The notes: generated from the letters alone by a model not told the origin. A stretch of 64,000 bases of DNA from Prosapia bicincta (GCA_036971475.1 JBAIZL010000003.1:108373070-108437069), one strand, 5' to 3'; positions 36,701-52,440 are shown, counted from the first letter of the stretch. Translations and numbers: made by a program.

Positions 36701-39700
36701 CCCATAAGGACTAAATCCCGCCCAAAACTGATATAGACGTTTTATTTATCGTTCATTAGGGTGAATGACCTCAATTTAGAGTAAATAATCTAAAATAAAC
36801 AGACTATTGTTGACCTACTTTCGATTTTTCTAATATATACGATCTAGATATGAAATAACAACTTAAATAATATCAGGAACACACCTATCACTGCCCAAAT
36901 CGCTACAGTCACGCCCGTTGAAGTATAAATACCGCCCTATTGAAGAAATGCTATGTTTGTACCTCCTTCTCACACCCATTTGCACCCTAAAGGACTAAAT
37001 CCCGCCCAAAACTGATATGGACGTTTTACTTATCGTTCATTAGGGTGAATGACCTCAATTTAGAGTATATAATCTAAAACAAACAGACTATTTTTCACCT
37101 ACTTTCGATTTTTCTATTATATACGACCTACATATGAAATAACAACTTAAATAATATCAGGAACACACCTATCACTGCCCAAATCGCTCCAGTCACGCCC
37201 GTTGAAGTATAAATACCGCCCTATTGAAGAAATGCTATGTTTGTACCTCCTTCTCACACCTACATCCACCCATAAGGACTAAATCCCGCCCAAAACTGAT
37301 ATAGACGTTTTATTTATGGTTCATTAGGGTGAATGACCTCAATTTAGAGTAAATAATCTAAAATAAACAGACTATTGTTGTTCTACTTTCGATTTTTCTA
37401 TTATATACGACCTAGATATGAAATACCAACTTAAATAATATCAGGACCACACCTATCACTGCCCAAATCGCTCCAGTCACGCCCGTTGAAGTATAAATAC
37501 CGCCCTATTGAAGAAATGCTATGTTTGTACCTCCTTCTCACACCCATTTGCACCCTAAAGGACTAAATCCCGCCCAAAACTGATATGGACGTTTACTTAT
37601 TGTTCATTAGGGTAAATGACCTCAATTTAGAGTACATAATCTAAAATAAACAGACTATTGTTGTTCTACTTTCGATTTTTCTATTATATACGACCTAGAT
37701 ATGAAATAACAACTTAAATAATATCAGGAACACACCTATCACTGCCCAAATCGCTGCAGTCACGCCCGTTGAAGTATAAATACCGCCCTATTGATGAAAT
37801 GCTATGTTTGTACCTCCTTCTCACACCTACATCCACCCATAAGGACTAAATCCCGCCCAAAACTGATTATAGACGTTTTATTTATCGTTCATTAGGGTGA
37901 ATGACCTCCATTTAGAGTAAATAATCTAAAATAAACAGACTATTGTTGTTCTACTTTCGACTTTTCTAATATATACGATCTAGATATGAAATAACAACTT
38001 AAATAATATCAGGAACACAACTATCACTGCCCAAATCGCTCCAGTCACGCCCGTTGAAGTATAAATACCGCCCTATTGATGAAATGCTATGTTTGTACCT
38101 CCTTCTCACACCTACATCCACCCATAAGGACTAAATCCCGCCCAAAACTGATATAGACGTTTTATTTATCGTTCATTAGGGTGAATGACCTCAATTTAGA
38201 GTAAATAATCTAAAATAAGCAGACTATTGTTGTTCTACTTTCGATTTTTCTATTATATACGACCTAGATATGAAATAACAACCCAAATAATATCAGGAAC
38301 ACACCTATCACTGCCCAAATCGCTCCAGTCACGCCCGTTGAAGTATAAATACCGCCCTATTGAAGAAATTCTATGTTTGTACCTCCTTCTCACACCTACA
38401 TCCACCCATAAGGACTAAATCCCGCCCAAAACTGATATAGACGTTTTATTTATCGTTCATTAGGGTGAATGACCTCAATTTAGAGTAAATAATCTAAAAT
38501 AAACAGACTATTGTTGACCTACTTTCGATTTTTCTAATATATACGATCTAGATATGAAATAACAACTTAAATAATATCAGGAACACACCTATCACTGCCC
38601 AAATCGCTACAGTCACGCCCGTTGAAGTATAAATACCGCCCTATTGAAGAAATGCTATGTTTGTACTTCCTTGTCACACCTACATCCACCCATAAGGACT
38701 AAATCCCGCCCAAAACTGATAATAGACGTTTTATTTATCGTTCATTATGGCGAACCACCTCAATTTAGAGTAAATAATCTAAAATAAACAGACTATTGTT
38801 GACCTACTTTCGATTTTTCTAATATATACGATCTAGATATGAAATAACAACTTAAATAATATCAGGAACACACCTATCACTGCCCAAATCGCTCCAGTCA
38901 CGCCCGTTGAAGTATAAATACCGCCCTATTGAAGAAATGCTATGTTTGTACTTCCTTGTCACACCTACATCCACCCATAAGGACTAAATCCCGCCCAAAA
39001 CTGATAATATACGTTTTATTTATCGTTCATTAGGGTGAATGACCACAATTTAGAGTAAATAATCTAAAATAAACAGACTATTGTTGTTCTACTTTCGATT
39101 TTTCTATTATATACGACCTAGATATGAAATAACATCCCAAATAATATCAGGAACACACCTATCACTGCCCAAATCGCTGCAGTCACGCCCGTTGAAGTAT
39201 AAATACCGCCCTATTGATGAAATGCTATGTTTGTACCTCCTTCTCACACCTACATCCACCCATAAGGACTAAATCCCGCCCAAAACTGATATAGACGTTT
39301 TATTTATCGTTCATTAGGGCGAATGACCTCAATTTAGAGCAAATAATCTAAAATAAACAGACTATTGTTGTTCTACTTTCGATTTTTCTATTATATACGA
39401 CCTAGATATGAAATAACAACCCAAATAATATCAGGAACACACCTATCACTGCCCAAATCGCTCCAGTCACGCCCGTTGAAGTATAAATACCGCCCTATTG
39501 AAGAAATGCTATGTTTGTACCTCCTTCTCACACCTACATCCACCCATAAGGACTAAATCCCGCCCAAAACTGATATAGACGTTTTATTTATCGTTCATTA
39601 GGGTGAACGACCTCAATTTAGAGTAAATAATCTAAAATAAACAGACTATTGTTGTTCTACTTTCGATTTTTCTATTATATACGACCTAGATATGAAATAA

Positions 39701-39848
39701 CAACCCAAATAATATCAGGAACACACCTATCACTGCCCAAATCGCTGCAGTCACGCCCGTTGAAGTATAAATACCGCCCTATTGATGAAATGCTATGTTT
39801 GTACCTCCTTCTCACACCTACATCCACCCATAAGGACTAAATCCCGCC
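27721..39848 (+). repeat. Higher-order repeat: 18-mer of 5112 bp with inner 6-mer duplication
   Basis: Distinctive monomers recur at exactly 5112 bp: 27721/32833, 28287/33399, 28856/33968, 29141/34253, 29425/34537, 29994/35106 and 31411/36523. A further 1704-bp (6-monomer) segment is duplicated, as 36523 recurs at 38227. After it the first copy resumes at offset 6816 (32265/39081, 32549/39365, 32833/39649). The switch point is visible near 36961, where a monomer changes from one type to another in mid-sequence. Confidence 0.9.
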
Positions 39849-41070
39849 CAAAACTGATATAGACGTTTTATTTATCGTTCATTAGGGTGAATGACCTCAA
39901 TTTAGAGTAAATAATCTAAAATAAACAGACTATTGTTGTTCTACTTTCGATTTTTCTATTATATACGACCTAGATATGAAATAACAACCCAAATAATATC
40001 AGGAACACACCTATCACTGCCCAAATCGCTCCAGTCACGCCCGTTGAAGTATAAATACCGCCCTATTGAAGAAATGCTATGTTTGTACCTCCTTCTCACA
40101 CCTACATCCACCCATAAGGACTAAATCCCGCCCAAAACTGATATAGACGTTTTATTTATCGTTCATTAGGGTGAATGACCTCAATTTAGAGTAAATAATC
40201 TAAAATAAACAGACTATTGTTGTTCTACTTTCGATTTTTCTATTATATACGACCTAGATATGAAATAACAACTTAAATCATATCAGGAACACACCTATCA
40301 CTGCCCAAATCGCTGCAGTCACGCCCGTTGTAGTATAAATACCGCCCTATTGAAGAAATGCTATGTTTGTACCTCCTTCTCACACCTACATCCACCCATA
40401 AGGACTAAATCCCGCCCAAAACTGAAATAGACGTTTTATTTATCGTTCATTTGGGGTGAATGACCTCAATTTAGAGTAAATAATCTAAAATAAACAGACT
40501 ATTGTTGTTCTACTTTCGATTTTTCTATTATATACGAGCTAGATATGAAATAACAACCCAAATAATATCAGGAACACACCTATCACTGCCCAAATCGCTC
40601 CAGTCACGCCCGTTGAAGCATAAATATCGCCCTATTGAAGAAATGCTATGTTTGTACCTCCTTCTCACACCTACATCCACCCATAAGGACTAAATCCCGC
40701 CCAAAACTGATATAGACGTTTTATTTATCGTTCATTAGGGTGAATGACCTCAATTTAGAGTAAATAATCTAAAATAATCAGACTATTGTTGTTCTACTTT
40801 CGATTTTTCTATTATATACGACCTAGATATGAAATAACAACCCAAATAATATCAGGAACACACCTATCACTGCCCAAATCGCTGCAGTCACGCCCGTTGA
40901 AGTATAAATACCGCCCTATTGAAGAAATGCTATGTTTGTACCTCCTTCTCACACCTACATCCACCCATAAGGACTAAATCCCGCCCAAAACTGATAATAT
41001 ACATTTTATTTATCGTTAATTAGGGTGAATGACCTCAATTTAGAGTAAATAATCTAAAATAATCAGACTA

Positions 41071-44000
41071 TTGTTGTTCTACTTTCGATTTTTCTATTAT
41101 ATACGACCTACATATGAAATAACAAACCAAATAATATCAGGAACACACCTATCACTGCCCAAATCGCTGCAGTCACGCCCGTTGAAGTATAAATACCGCC
41201 CTATTGAAGAAATGCTATGTTTGTACCTCCTTCTCACACCTACATCCACCCATAAGGACTAAATCCCGCCCAAAACTGATATAGAGGTTTTATTTATCGT
41301 TCATTAGGGTGAATGACCTCAATTTAGAGTAAATAATCTAAAATAAACAGACTATTGTTGTTCTACTTTCGATTTTTCTATTATATACGACCTAGATATG
41401 AAATAACAACCCAAATAATATCAGGAACACACCTATCACTGCCCAAATCGCTGCAGTCACGCCCGTTGAAGTATAAATACCGCCCTATTGAAGAAATGCT
41501 ATGTTTGTACTTCCTTGTCACACCTACATCCACCCATAAGGACTAAATCCCGCCCAAAACTGATATAGAGGTTTTATTTATCGTTCATTAGGGTGAATGA
41601 CCTCATATTAGAGTAAATAATCTAAAATAAACAGACTATTGTTGTTCTACTTTCGATTTTTCTATTATATACGACCTAGATATGAAATAACAACCCAAAT
41701 AATATCAGGAACACACCTATCACTGCCCAAATCGCTGCAGTCACGCCCGTTGAAGTATAAATACCGCCCTATTGAAGAAATGCTATGTTTGTACCTCCTT
41801 CTCACACCTACATCCACCCATAAGGACTAAATCCCGCCCAAAACTGATAATATACGTTTTATTTATCGTTCATTAGGGTGAATGACCTCAATTTAGAGTA
41901 AATAATCTAAAATAATCAGACTATTGTTGTTCTACTTTCGATTTTTCTATTATATACGACCTAGATATGAAATAACAACCCAAATAATATCAGGAACACA
42001 CCTATCACTGCCCAAATCGCTGCAGTCACGCCCGTTGAAGTATAAATACCGCCCTATTGAAGAAATGCTATGTTTGTACCTCCTTCTCACACCTACATCC
42101 ACCCATAAGGACTAAATCCCGCCCAAACTGATATAGACGTTTTATTTATCGTTCATTAGGGTGAATGACCTCAATTTAGAGTAAATAATCTAAAATAAAC
42201 AGACTATTGTTGTTCTACTTTCGATTTTTCTATTATATACGACCTAGATATGAAATAACAACCCAAATAATATCAGGAACACACCTATCACTGCCCAAAT
42301 CGCTCCAGTCACGCCCGTTGAAGTATAAATACCGCCCTATTGAAGAAATGCTATGTTTGTACCTCCTTGTCACACCTACATCCACCCATAAGGACTAAAT
42401 CCCGCCCAAAACTGATATAGACGTTTTATTTATCGTTCATTAGGGTGAATGACCTCAATTTAGAGTAAATAATCTAAAATAAACAGACTATTGTTGTTCT
42501 ACTTTCGATTTTTCTATTATATACGACCTAGATATGAAATAACAACTTAAATAATATCAGGAACACACCTATCACTGCCCAAATCGCTCCAGTCACGCCC
42601 GTTGAAGTATAAATACCGCCCTATTGAAGAAATGCTATGTTTGTACCTCCTTCTCACACCTACATCCACCCATAAGGACTAAATCCCGCTTAAAACCGAC
42701 ATAGACGTTTTATTTATCGTTCATTATGGCGAATCACCTCAATTTAGAGTAAATAATCTAAAATAAACAGACTATTGTTGTTCTACTTTCGATTTTTCTA
42801 TTATATACGACCTAGATATGAAATAACAACCCAAATAATATCAGGAACACACCTATCACTGCCCAAATCGCTGCAGTCACGCCCGTTGAAGTATAAATAC
42901 CGCCCTATTGAAGAAATGCTATGTTTGTACCTCCTTGTCACACCTACATCCACCCATAAGGACTAAATCCCGCCCAAAACTGATATAGACGTTTTATTTA
43001 TCGTTCATTAGGGTGAATGACCTCAATTTAGAGTAAATAATCTAAAATAAACAGACTATTGTTGTTCTACTTTCGATTTTTCTATTATATACGACCTAGA
43101 TATGAAATAACAACCCAAATAATATCAGGAACACACCTATCACTGCCCAAATCGCTGCAGTCACGCCCGTTGAAGTATAAATACCGCCCTATTGAAGAAA
43201 TGCTATGTTTGTACCTCCTTCTCACACCTACATCCACCCATAAGGACTAAATCCCGCCCAAAACTGATAATATACGTTTTATTTATCGTTCATTAGGGTG
43301 AATGACCTCAATTTAGAGTAAATAATCTAAAATAAACAGACTATTGTTGTTCTACTTTCGATTTTTCTATTATATACGACCTAGATATGAAATAACAACC
43401 CAAATAATATCGGGAACACACCTATCATTGCCCAAATCGCTGCAGTCACGCCCGTTGAAGTATAAATACCGCCCTATTGAAGAAATGCTATGTTTGTACC
43501 TCCTTCTCACACCTACATCCACCAACAAGGACTAAATTCCGCCCAAAACTGATAATATACGTTTTATTTATCGTTCAATAGGGTGAATGACCTCAATTTA
43601 GAGTAAATAATCTAAAATAAACAGACTATTGTTGTTCTACTTTCGATTTTTCTATTATATACGACCTAGATATGAAATAACAACCCAAATAATATCAGGA
43701 ACACACCTATCACTGCCCAAATCGCTGCAGTCACGCCCGTTGAAGTATAAATACCGCCCTATTGAGGAAATGCTATGTTTGTACCTCCTTCTCACACCTA
43801 CATCCACCCATAAGGACTAAATCCCGCCCAAAACTGATATAGACGTTTTATTTATCGTTCAATAGGGTGAATGACCTCAATTTAGAGTAAATAATCTAAA
43901 ATAAACAGACTATTGTTGTTCTACTTTCGATTTTTCTATTATATACGACCTAGATATGAAATAACAACTTAAATAATATCAGGAACACACCTATCACTGC

Positions 44001-46470
44001 CCAAATCGCTGCAGTCACGCCCGTTGAAGTATAAATACCGCCCTATTGAAGAAATGCTATGTTTTTACCTCCTTCTCACACCTACATCCACCCATAAGGA
44101 CTACATCCCGCCCAAAACTGATATAGACGTTTTATTTATCGTTCATTAGGGTGAATGACCTCAATTTAGAGTAAATAATCTAAAATAAACAGACTATTGC
44201 TGTTCTACTTTCGATTTTTCTATTATATACGACCTAGATATGAAATAACATCCCAAATAATATCAGGAACACACCTATCACTGCCCAAATCGCTCCAGTC
44301 ATGCCCGTTGAAGTATAAATATCGCCCTATTGAAGAAATGCTATGTTTGTACCTCCTTCTCACACCCATTTGCACCCTAAAGGACTAAATCCCGCCCAAA
44401 ACTGATATGGACGTTTACTTATCGTTCATTAGGGTGAATGACCTCAATTTAGAGTAAATAATCTAAAATAAACAGACTATTGTTGTTCTACTTTCGATTT
44501 TTCTATTATATTCGACCTTGATATGAAATAACAACCCAAATAATACCAGGAACACACCTATCACTGCCCAAATCGCTCCAGTCACGCTCGTTGAAGTATA
44601 AATACCGCCCTATTGAAGAAATGCTATGTTTGTACCTCCTTCTCACACCTACATCCACCCATAAGGACTAAATCCCGCCCAAAACTGATAATAGACGTTT
44701 TATTTATCATTCATTATGGCGAACCACCTCAATTTAGAGTAAATAATCTAAAATAAACAGACTATTGTTGACCTACTTTCGATTTTTCTAATATATACGA
44801 TCTAGATATGAAATAACAACTTAAATAATATCAGGAACACACCTATCACTGCCCAAATCGTTCCAGTCACGCCCGTTGAAGTATAAATACCGCCCTATTG
44901 AAGAAATGCTATGTTTGTACCTCCTTCTCACACCTACATCCACCCATAAGGACTAAATCCCGCCCAAAACTGATAATAGACGTTTTATTTATCGTTCATT
45001 ATGGCGAACCACCTCAATTTAGAGTAAATAATCTAAAATAAACAGACTATTGTTGTTCTACTTTCGATTTTTCTATTATATTCGACCTTGATATGATATA
45101 ACAACTTAAATAATATCAGGAACACACCTATCACTGCCCAAATCGCTCCAGTCACGCCCGTTGAAGTATAAATATCGCCCTATTGAAGAAATGCTATGTT
45201 TGTACCTCCTTCTCACACCTACATCCACCCATAAGGACTAAATCCCGCCCAAAACTGATAATATACGTTTTATTTATCGTTCATTAGGGTGAATGACCTC
45301 AATTTAGAGTAAATAATCTAAAATAATCAGACTATTGTTGTTCTACTTTCGATTTTTCTATTATATACGACCTAGATATGAAATAACAAACCAAATAATA
45401 TCAGGAACACACCTATCACTGCCCAAATCGCTGCAGTCACGCCCGTTGAAGTATAAATACCGCCCTATTGAAGAAATGCTATGTTTGTACCTCCTTCTCA
45501 CACCTACATCCACCCATAAGGACTAAATCCCGCCCAAAACTGATATAGACGTTTTATTTATCGTTCATTAGGGTGAATGACCTCAATTTAGAGTAAATAA
45601 TCTAAAATAAACAGACTATTGTTGTTCTACTTTCGATTTTTCTATTATATACGACCTAGATATGAAATAACAACCCAAATAATATCAGGAACACACCTAT
45701 CACTGCCCAAATCGCTGCAGTCACGCCCGTTGAAGTATAAATACCGCCCTATTGAAGAAATGCTATGTTTGTACTTCCTTGTCACACCTACATCCACCCA
45801 TAAGGACTAAATCCCGCCCAAAACTGATATAGAGGTTTTATTTATCGTTCATTAGGGTGAATGACCTCATATTAGAGTAAATAAACTAAAATAAACAGAC
45901 TATTGTTGTTCTACTTTCGATTTTTCTATTATATACGACCTAGATATGAAATAACAACCCAAATAATATCAGGAACACACCTATCACTGCCCAAATCGCT
46001 GCAGTCACGCCCGTTGAAGTATAAATACCGCCCTATTGAAGAAATGCTATGTTTGTACCTCCTTCTCACACCTACATCCACCCATAAGGACTAAATCCCG
46101 CCCAAAACTGATAATATACGTTTTATTTATCGTTCATTAGGGTGAATGACCTCAATTTAGAGTAAATAATCTAAAATAATCAGACTATTGTTGTTCTACT
46201 TTCGATTTTTCTATTATATACGACCTAGATATGAAATAACAACCCAAATAATATCAGGAACACACCTATCACTGCCCAAATCGCTGCAGTCACGCCCGTT
46301 GAAGTATAAATACCGTTCTATTGAAGAAATGCTATGTTTGTACCTCCTTCTCACACCTACATCCACCCATAAGGACTAAATCCCGCCCAAACTGATATAG
46401 ACGTTTTATTTATCGTTCATTAGGGTGAATGACCTCAATTTAGAGTAAATAATCTAAAATAAACAGACTA
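41071..46470 (+). repeat. Higher-order repeat: 15-monomer offset of 4264 bp
   Basis: The monomers at 41071, 41355, 41639, 41924 and 42207 recur at 45335, 45619, 45903, 46188 and 46471. Private variants are shared, such as tcatattagag near 41605 and 45868 and acaaaccaaat in 41071 and 45335. The similarity covers about five monomers. Confidence 0.8.
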
Positions 46471-49400
46471 TTGTTGTTCTACTTTCAATTTTTCTATTAT
46501 ATACGACCTAGATATGAAATAACAACCCAAATAATATCAGGAAGACACCTATCACTGCCCAAATCGCTGCAGTCACTCCCGTTGAAGTATAAATACCGCC
46601 CTATTGAAGAAATGCTATGTTTGTACTTCCTTGTCACACCTACATCCACCCATAAGGACTAAATCCCGCCCAAAACTGATATAGACGTTTTATTTATCGT
46701 TCATTAGGGTGAATGACCTCAATTTAGAGTAAATAATCTAAAATAAACAATATCAGGAACACACCTATCACTGCCCAAATCGCTCCAGTCACGCCCGTTG
46801 AAGTATAAATACCGCCCTATTGAAGAAATGCTATGTTTGTACCTCCTTCTCACACCTACATCCACCCATAAGGACTAAATCCCGCCCAAAACTGATAATA
46901 TACGTTTTATTTATCGTTCATTAGGGTGAATGACCTCAATTTAGAGTAAATAATCTAAAATAATCAGACTATTGTTGTTCTACTTTCGATTTTTCTATTA
47001 TATACGACCTAGATATGAAATAACAACCCAAATAATATCAGGAACACACCTATCACTGCCCAAATCGCTGCAGTCACGCCCGTTGAAGTATAAATACCGC
47101 CCTATTGAAGAAATGCTATGTTTGTACCTCCTTCTCACACCTACATCCACCCATAAGGACTAAATCCCGTTTAAAACCGACATAGACGTTTTATTTATCG
47201 TTCATTAGGGTGAATGACCTCAATTTAGAGTAAATAATCTAAAATAAACAGGCTATTGTTGTTCTACTTTCGATTTTTCTATTATATACGACCTAGATAT
47301 GAAATACCAACCCAAATAATATCAGGAACACACCTATCACTGCCCAAATCGCTGCAGTCACGCCCGTTGAAGTATAAATACCGCCCTATTGAAGAAATGC
47401 TATGTTTGTACCTCCTTCTCACACCTACATCCACCCATAAGGACTAAATCCCGCCCAAAACTGATAATATACGTTTTATTTATCGTTCATTAGGGTGAAT
47501 GACCTCAATTTAGAGTAAATAATCTAAAATAAACAGACTATTGTTGTTCTACTTTCGATTTTTCTATTATATACGACCTAGATATGAAATAACAACCCAA
47601 ATAATATCAGGAACACACCTATCACTGCCCAAATCGCTGCAGTCACGCCCGTTGAAGTATAAATACCGCCCTATTGAAGAAATGCTATGTTTGTACCTCC
47701 TTCTCACACCTACATCCACCCATAAGGACTAAATTCCGCCCAAAACTGATAATATACGTTTTATTTATCGTTCAATAGGGTGAATGACCTCAATTTAGAG
47801 TAAATAATCTAAAATAAACAGACTATTGTTGTTCTACTTTCGATTTTTCTATTATATACGACCTAGATATGAAATAACAACCCAAATAATATCAGGAACA
47901 CACCTATCACTGCCCAAATCGCTGCAGTCACGCCCGTTGAAGTATAAATACCGCCCTATTGAAGAAATGCTATGTTTGTACCTCCTTCTCACACCTACAT
48001 CCACCCGTAAGGACTAAATCCCGCCCAAAACTGATGTAGACGTTTTATTTATCGTTCAATAGGGTGAATGACCTCAATTTAGAGTAAATAATCTAAAATA
48101 AACAGACTATTGTTGTTCTACTTTCGATTTTTCTATTATATACGACCTAGATATGAAATAACAACCCAAATAATATCAGGAACACACCTATCACTGCCCA
48201 AATCGCTGCAGTCACGCCCGTTGAAGTATAAATACCGCCCTATTGAAGAAATGCTATGTTTGTACCTCCTTCTCACACCTACATCCACCCATAAGGACTA
48301 AAACCCGCTTAAAACCGACATAGACGTTTTATTTATCGTTCATTATGGCGAATCACCTCAATTTAGAGTAAATAATCTAAAATAAACAGACTATTGTTGT
48401 TCTACTTTCGATTTTTCTATTATATACGACCTAGATATGAAATAACAACCCAAATAATATCAGGAACACACCTATCACTGCCCAAATCGCTGCAGTCACG
48501 CCCGTTGAAGTATAAATACCGCCCTATTGAAGAAATGCTATGTTTGTACCTCCTTGTCACACCTACATCCACCCATAAGGACTAAATCCCGCCCAAAACT
48601 GATATAGACGTTTTATTTATCGTTCATTAGGGTGAATGACCTCAATTTAGAGTAAATAATCTAAAATAAACAGACTATTGTTGTTCTACTTTCGATTTTT
48701 CTATTATATACGACCTAGATATGAAATAACAACCCAAATAATATCAGGAACACACCTATCACTGCCCAAATCGCTGCAGTCACGCCCGTTGAAGTATAAA
48801 TACCGCCCTATTGAAGAAATGCTATGTTTGTACCTCCTTCTCACACCTACATCCACCCATAAGGACTAAATTCCGCCCAAAACTGATAATATACGTTTTA
48901 TTTATCGTTCAATAGGGTGAATGACCTCAATTTAGAGTAAATAATCTAAAATAAACAGACTATTGTTGTTCTACTTTCGATTTTTCTATTATATACGACC
49001 TAGATATGAAATAACAACCCAAATAATATCAGGAACACACCTATCACTGCCCAAATCGCTGCAGTCACGCCCGTTGAAGTATAAATACCGCCCTATTGAA
49101 GAAATGCTATGTTTGTACCTCCTTCTCACACCTACATCCACCCGTAAGGACTAAATCCCGCCCAAAACTGATGTAGACGTTTTATTTATCGTTCAATAGG
49201 GTGAATGACCTCAATTTAGAGTAAATAATCTAAAATAAACAGACTATTGTTGTTCTACTTTCGATTTTTCTATTATATACGACCTAGATATGAAATAACA
49301 ACCCAAATAATATCAGGAACACACCTATCACTGCCCAAATCGCTGCAGTCACGCCCGTTGAAGTATAAATACCGCCCTATTGAAGAAATGCTATGTTTGT

Positions 49401-52400
49401 ACCTCCTTGTCACACCTACATCCACCCATAAGGACTAAATCCCGCCCAAAACTGATATAGACGTTTTATTTATCGTTCATTAGGGTGAATGACCTCAATT
49501 TAGAGTAAATAATCTAAAATAAACAGACTATTGTTGTTCTACTTTCGATTTTTCTATTATATACGACCTAGATATGAAATAACAACCCAAATAATATCAG
49601 GAACACACCTATCACTGCCCAAATCGCTGCAGTCACGCCCGTTGAAGTATAAATACCGCCCTATTGAAGAAATGCTATGTTTGTACCTCCTTCTCACACC
49701 TACATCCACCCATAAGGACTAAATCCCGCCCAAAACTGATAATATACGTTTTATTTATCGTTCATTAGGGTGAATGACCTCAATTTAGAGTAAATAATCT
49801 AAAATAATCAGACTATTGTTGTTCTACTTTCGATTTTTCTATTATATACGACCTAGATATGAAATAACAACCCAAATAATATCAGGAACACACCTATCAC
49901 TGCCCAAATCGCTGCAGTCACGCCCGTTGAAGTATAAATACCGCCCTATTGAAGAAATGCTATGTTTGTACCTCCTTCTCACACCTACATCCACCCATAA
50001 GGACTAAATCCCGCTTAAAACCGACATAGACGTTTTATTTATCGTTCATTAGGGTGAATGACCTCAATTTAGAGTAAATAATCTAAAATAAACAGGCTAT
50101 TGTTGTTCTACTTTCGATTTTTCTATTATATACGACCTAGATATGAAATACCAACCCAAATAATATCAGGAACACACCTATCACTGCCCAAATCGCTGCA
50201 GTCACGCCCGTTGAATTATAAATACCGCCCTATTGAAGAAATGCTATGTTTGTACCTCCTTCTCACACCTACATCCACCCATAAGGACTAAATCCCGCCC
50301 AAAACTGATAATATACGTTTTATTTATCGTTCATTAGGGTGAATGACCTCAATTTAGAGTAAATAATCTAAAATAAATAGACTATTGTTGTTCTACTTTC
50401 GATTTTTCTATTATATACGACCTAGATATGAAATAACAACCCAAATAATATCAGGAACACACCTATCACTGCCCAAATCGCTGCAGTCACGCCCGTTGAA
50501 GTATAAATACCGCCCTATTGAAGAAATGCTATGTTTGTACCTCCTTGTCACACCTACATCCACCCATAAGGACTAAATCCCGCCCAAAACTGATATAGAC
50601 GTTTTATTTATCGTTCATTAGGGTGAATGACCTCAATTTAGAGTAAATAATCTAAAATAAACAGACTATTGTTGTTCTACTTTCGATTTTTCTATTATAT
50701 ACGACCTAGATATGAAATAACAACCCAAATAATATCAGGAACACACCTATCACTGGCCAAATCGCTGCAGTCACGCCCGTTGAAGTATAAATACCGCCCT
50801 ATTGAAGAAATGCTATGTTTGTACCTCCTTCTCACACCTACATCCACCCATAAGGACTAAATTCCGCCCAAAACTGATAATATACGTTTTATTTATCGTT
50901 CAATAGGGTGAATGACCTCAATTTAGAGTAAATAATCTAAAATAATCAGACTATTGTTGTTCTACTTTCGATTTTTCTATTATATACGACCTAGATATGA
51001 AATAACAACCCAAATAATATCAGGAACACACCTATCACTGCCCAAATCGCTGCAGTCACGCCCGTTGAAGTATAAATACCGCCCTATTGAAGAAATGCTA
51101 TGTTTGTACCTCCTTCTCACACCTACATCCACCCATAAGGACTAAATCCCGCCCAAAACTGATATAGACGTTTTATTTATCGTTCAATAGGGTGAATGAC
51201 CTCAATTTAGAGTAAATAATCTAAAATAAACAGACTATTGTTGTTCTACTTTCGATTTTTCTATTATATACGACCTAGATATGAAATAACAACCCAAATA
51301 ATATCGGGAACACACCTATCACTGCCCAAATCGCTCCAGTCACGCCCGTTGAAGTATAAATACCGCCCTATTGAAGAAATGCTATGTTTGTACCTCCTTC
51401 TCACACCTACATCCACCCATAAGGACTAAATCCCGCCCAAAACTGATATATACGTTTTATTTATCGTTCAATATTGTGAATGACCTCAATTTAGAATAAA
51501 TAATCTAAAATAAACAGACTATTGTTGTTCTACTTTCGATTTTTCTATTATATACGACCTAGATATGAAATAACAACTTAAATAATATCAGGAACACACC
51601 TATCGATGCCCAAATCGCTGCAGTCACGCCCGTTGAAGTATAAATACCGCCCTATTGAAGAAATGCTATGTTTGTACCTCCTTCTCACACCTACATCCAC
51701 CCATAAGGACTACATCCCGCCCAAAACTGATATAGAAGTTTTATTTATCGTTCATTAGGGTGAATGACCTCAATTTAGAGTAAATAATCTAAAATAAACA
51801 GACTATTGCTGTTCTACTTTCGATTTTTCTATTATATACGACCTAGATATGAAATAACATCTCAAATAATATCAGGAACACACCTATCACTGCCCAAATC
51901 GCTCCAGTCATGCCCGTTGAAGTATAAATATCGCCCTATTGAAGAAATGCTATGTTTGTACCTCCTTCTCACACCCATTTGCACCCTAAAGGACTAAATC
52001 CCGCCCAAAACTGATATGGACGTTTACTTATCGTTCATTAGGGTGAATGACCTCAATTTAGAGTAAATAATCTAAAATAAACAGACTATTGTTGTTCTAC
52101 TTTCGATTTTTCTATTATATTCGACCTTGATATGAAATAACAACCCAAATAATACCAGGAACACACCTATCACTGCCCAAATCGCTCCAGTCACGCTCGT
52201 TGAAGTATAAATACCGCCCTATTGAAGAAACGCTATGTTTATACCTCCTTCTCACACCTACATCCACCCATAAGGACTAAATCCCGCCCAAAACTGATAA
52301 TAGACGTTTTATTTATCGTTCATTATGGCGAACCACCTCAATTTAGAGTAAATAATCTAAAATAAACAGACTATTGTTGACCTACTTTCGATTTTTCTAA

Positions 52401-52440
52401 TATATACGATCTAGATATGAAATAACAACTTAAATCATAT
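43900..52440 (+). repeat. Nested satellite duplications (1137, 2844, 7609 bp offsets)
   Basis: The monomer with cacccgtaagg at 47826 recurs at 48963 (1137 bp, four monomers). The pair with gaaataccaacccaa at 47256 recurs at 50100 (2844 bp, ten monomers). The 44197 monomer and its neighbour with tattcgaccttgatatg recur at 51806 and after (7609 bp). The offsets overlap, so several exchange events are layered. Confidence 0.78.
46741..46760 (+). repeat. Deletion junction in a satellite monomer
   Basis: Here aaataaaca runs directly into atatcagg, so about 67 bp of the monomer (the actttcgattttt region) is missing. The distance between neighbouring anchors is 501 instead of about 568 bp. Confidence 0.85.
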
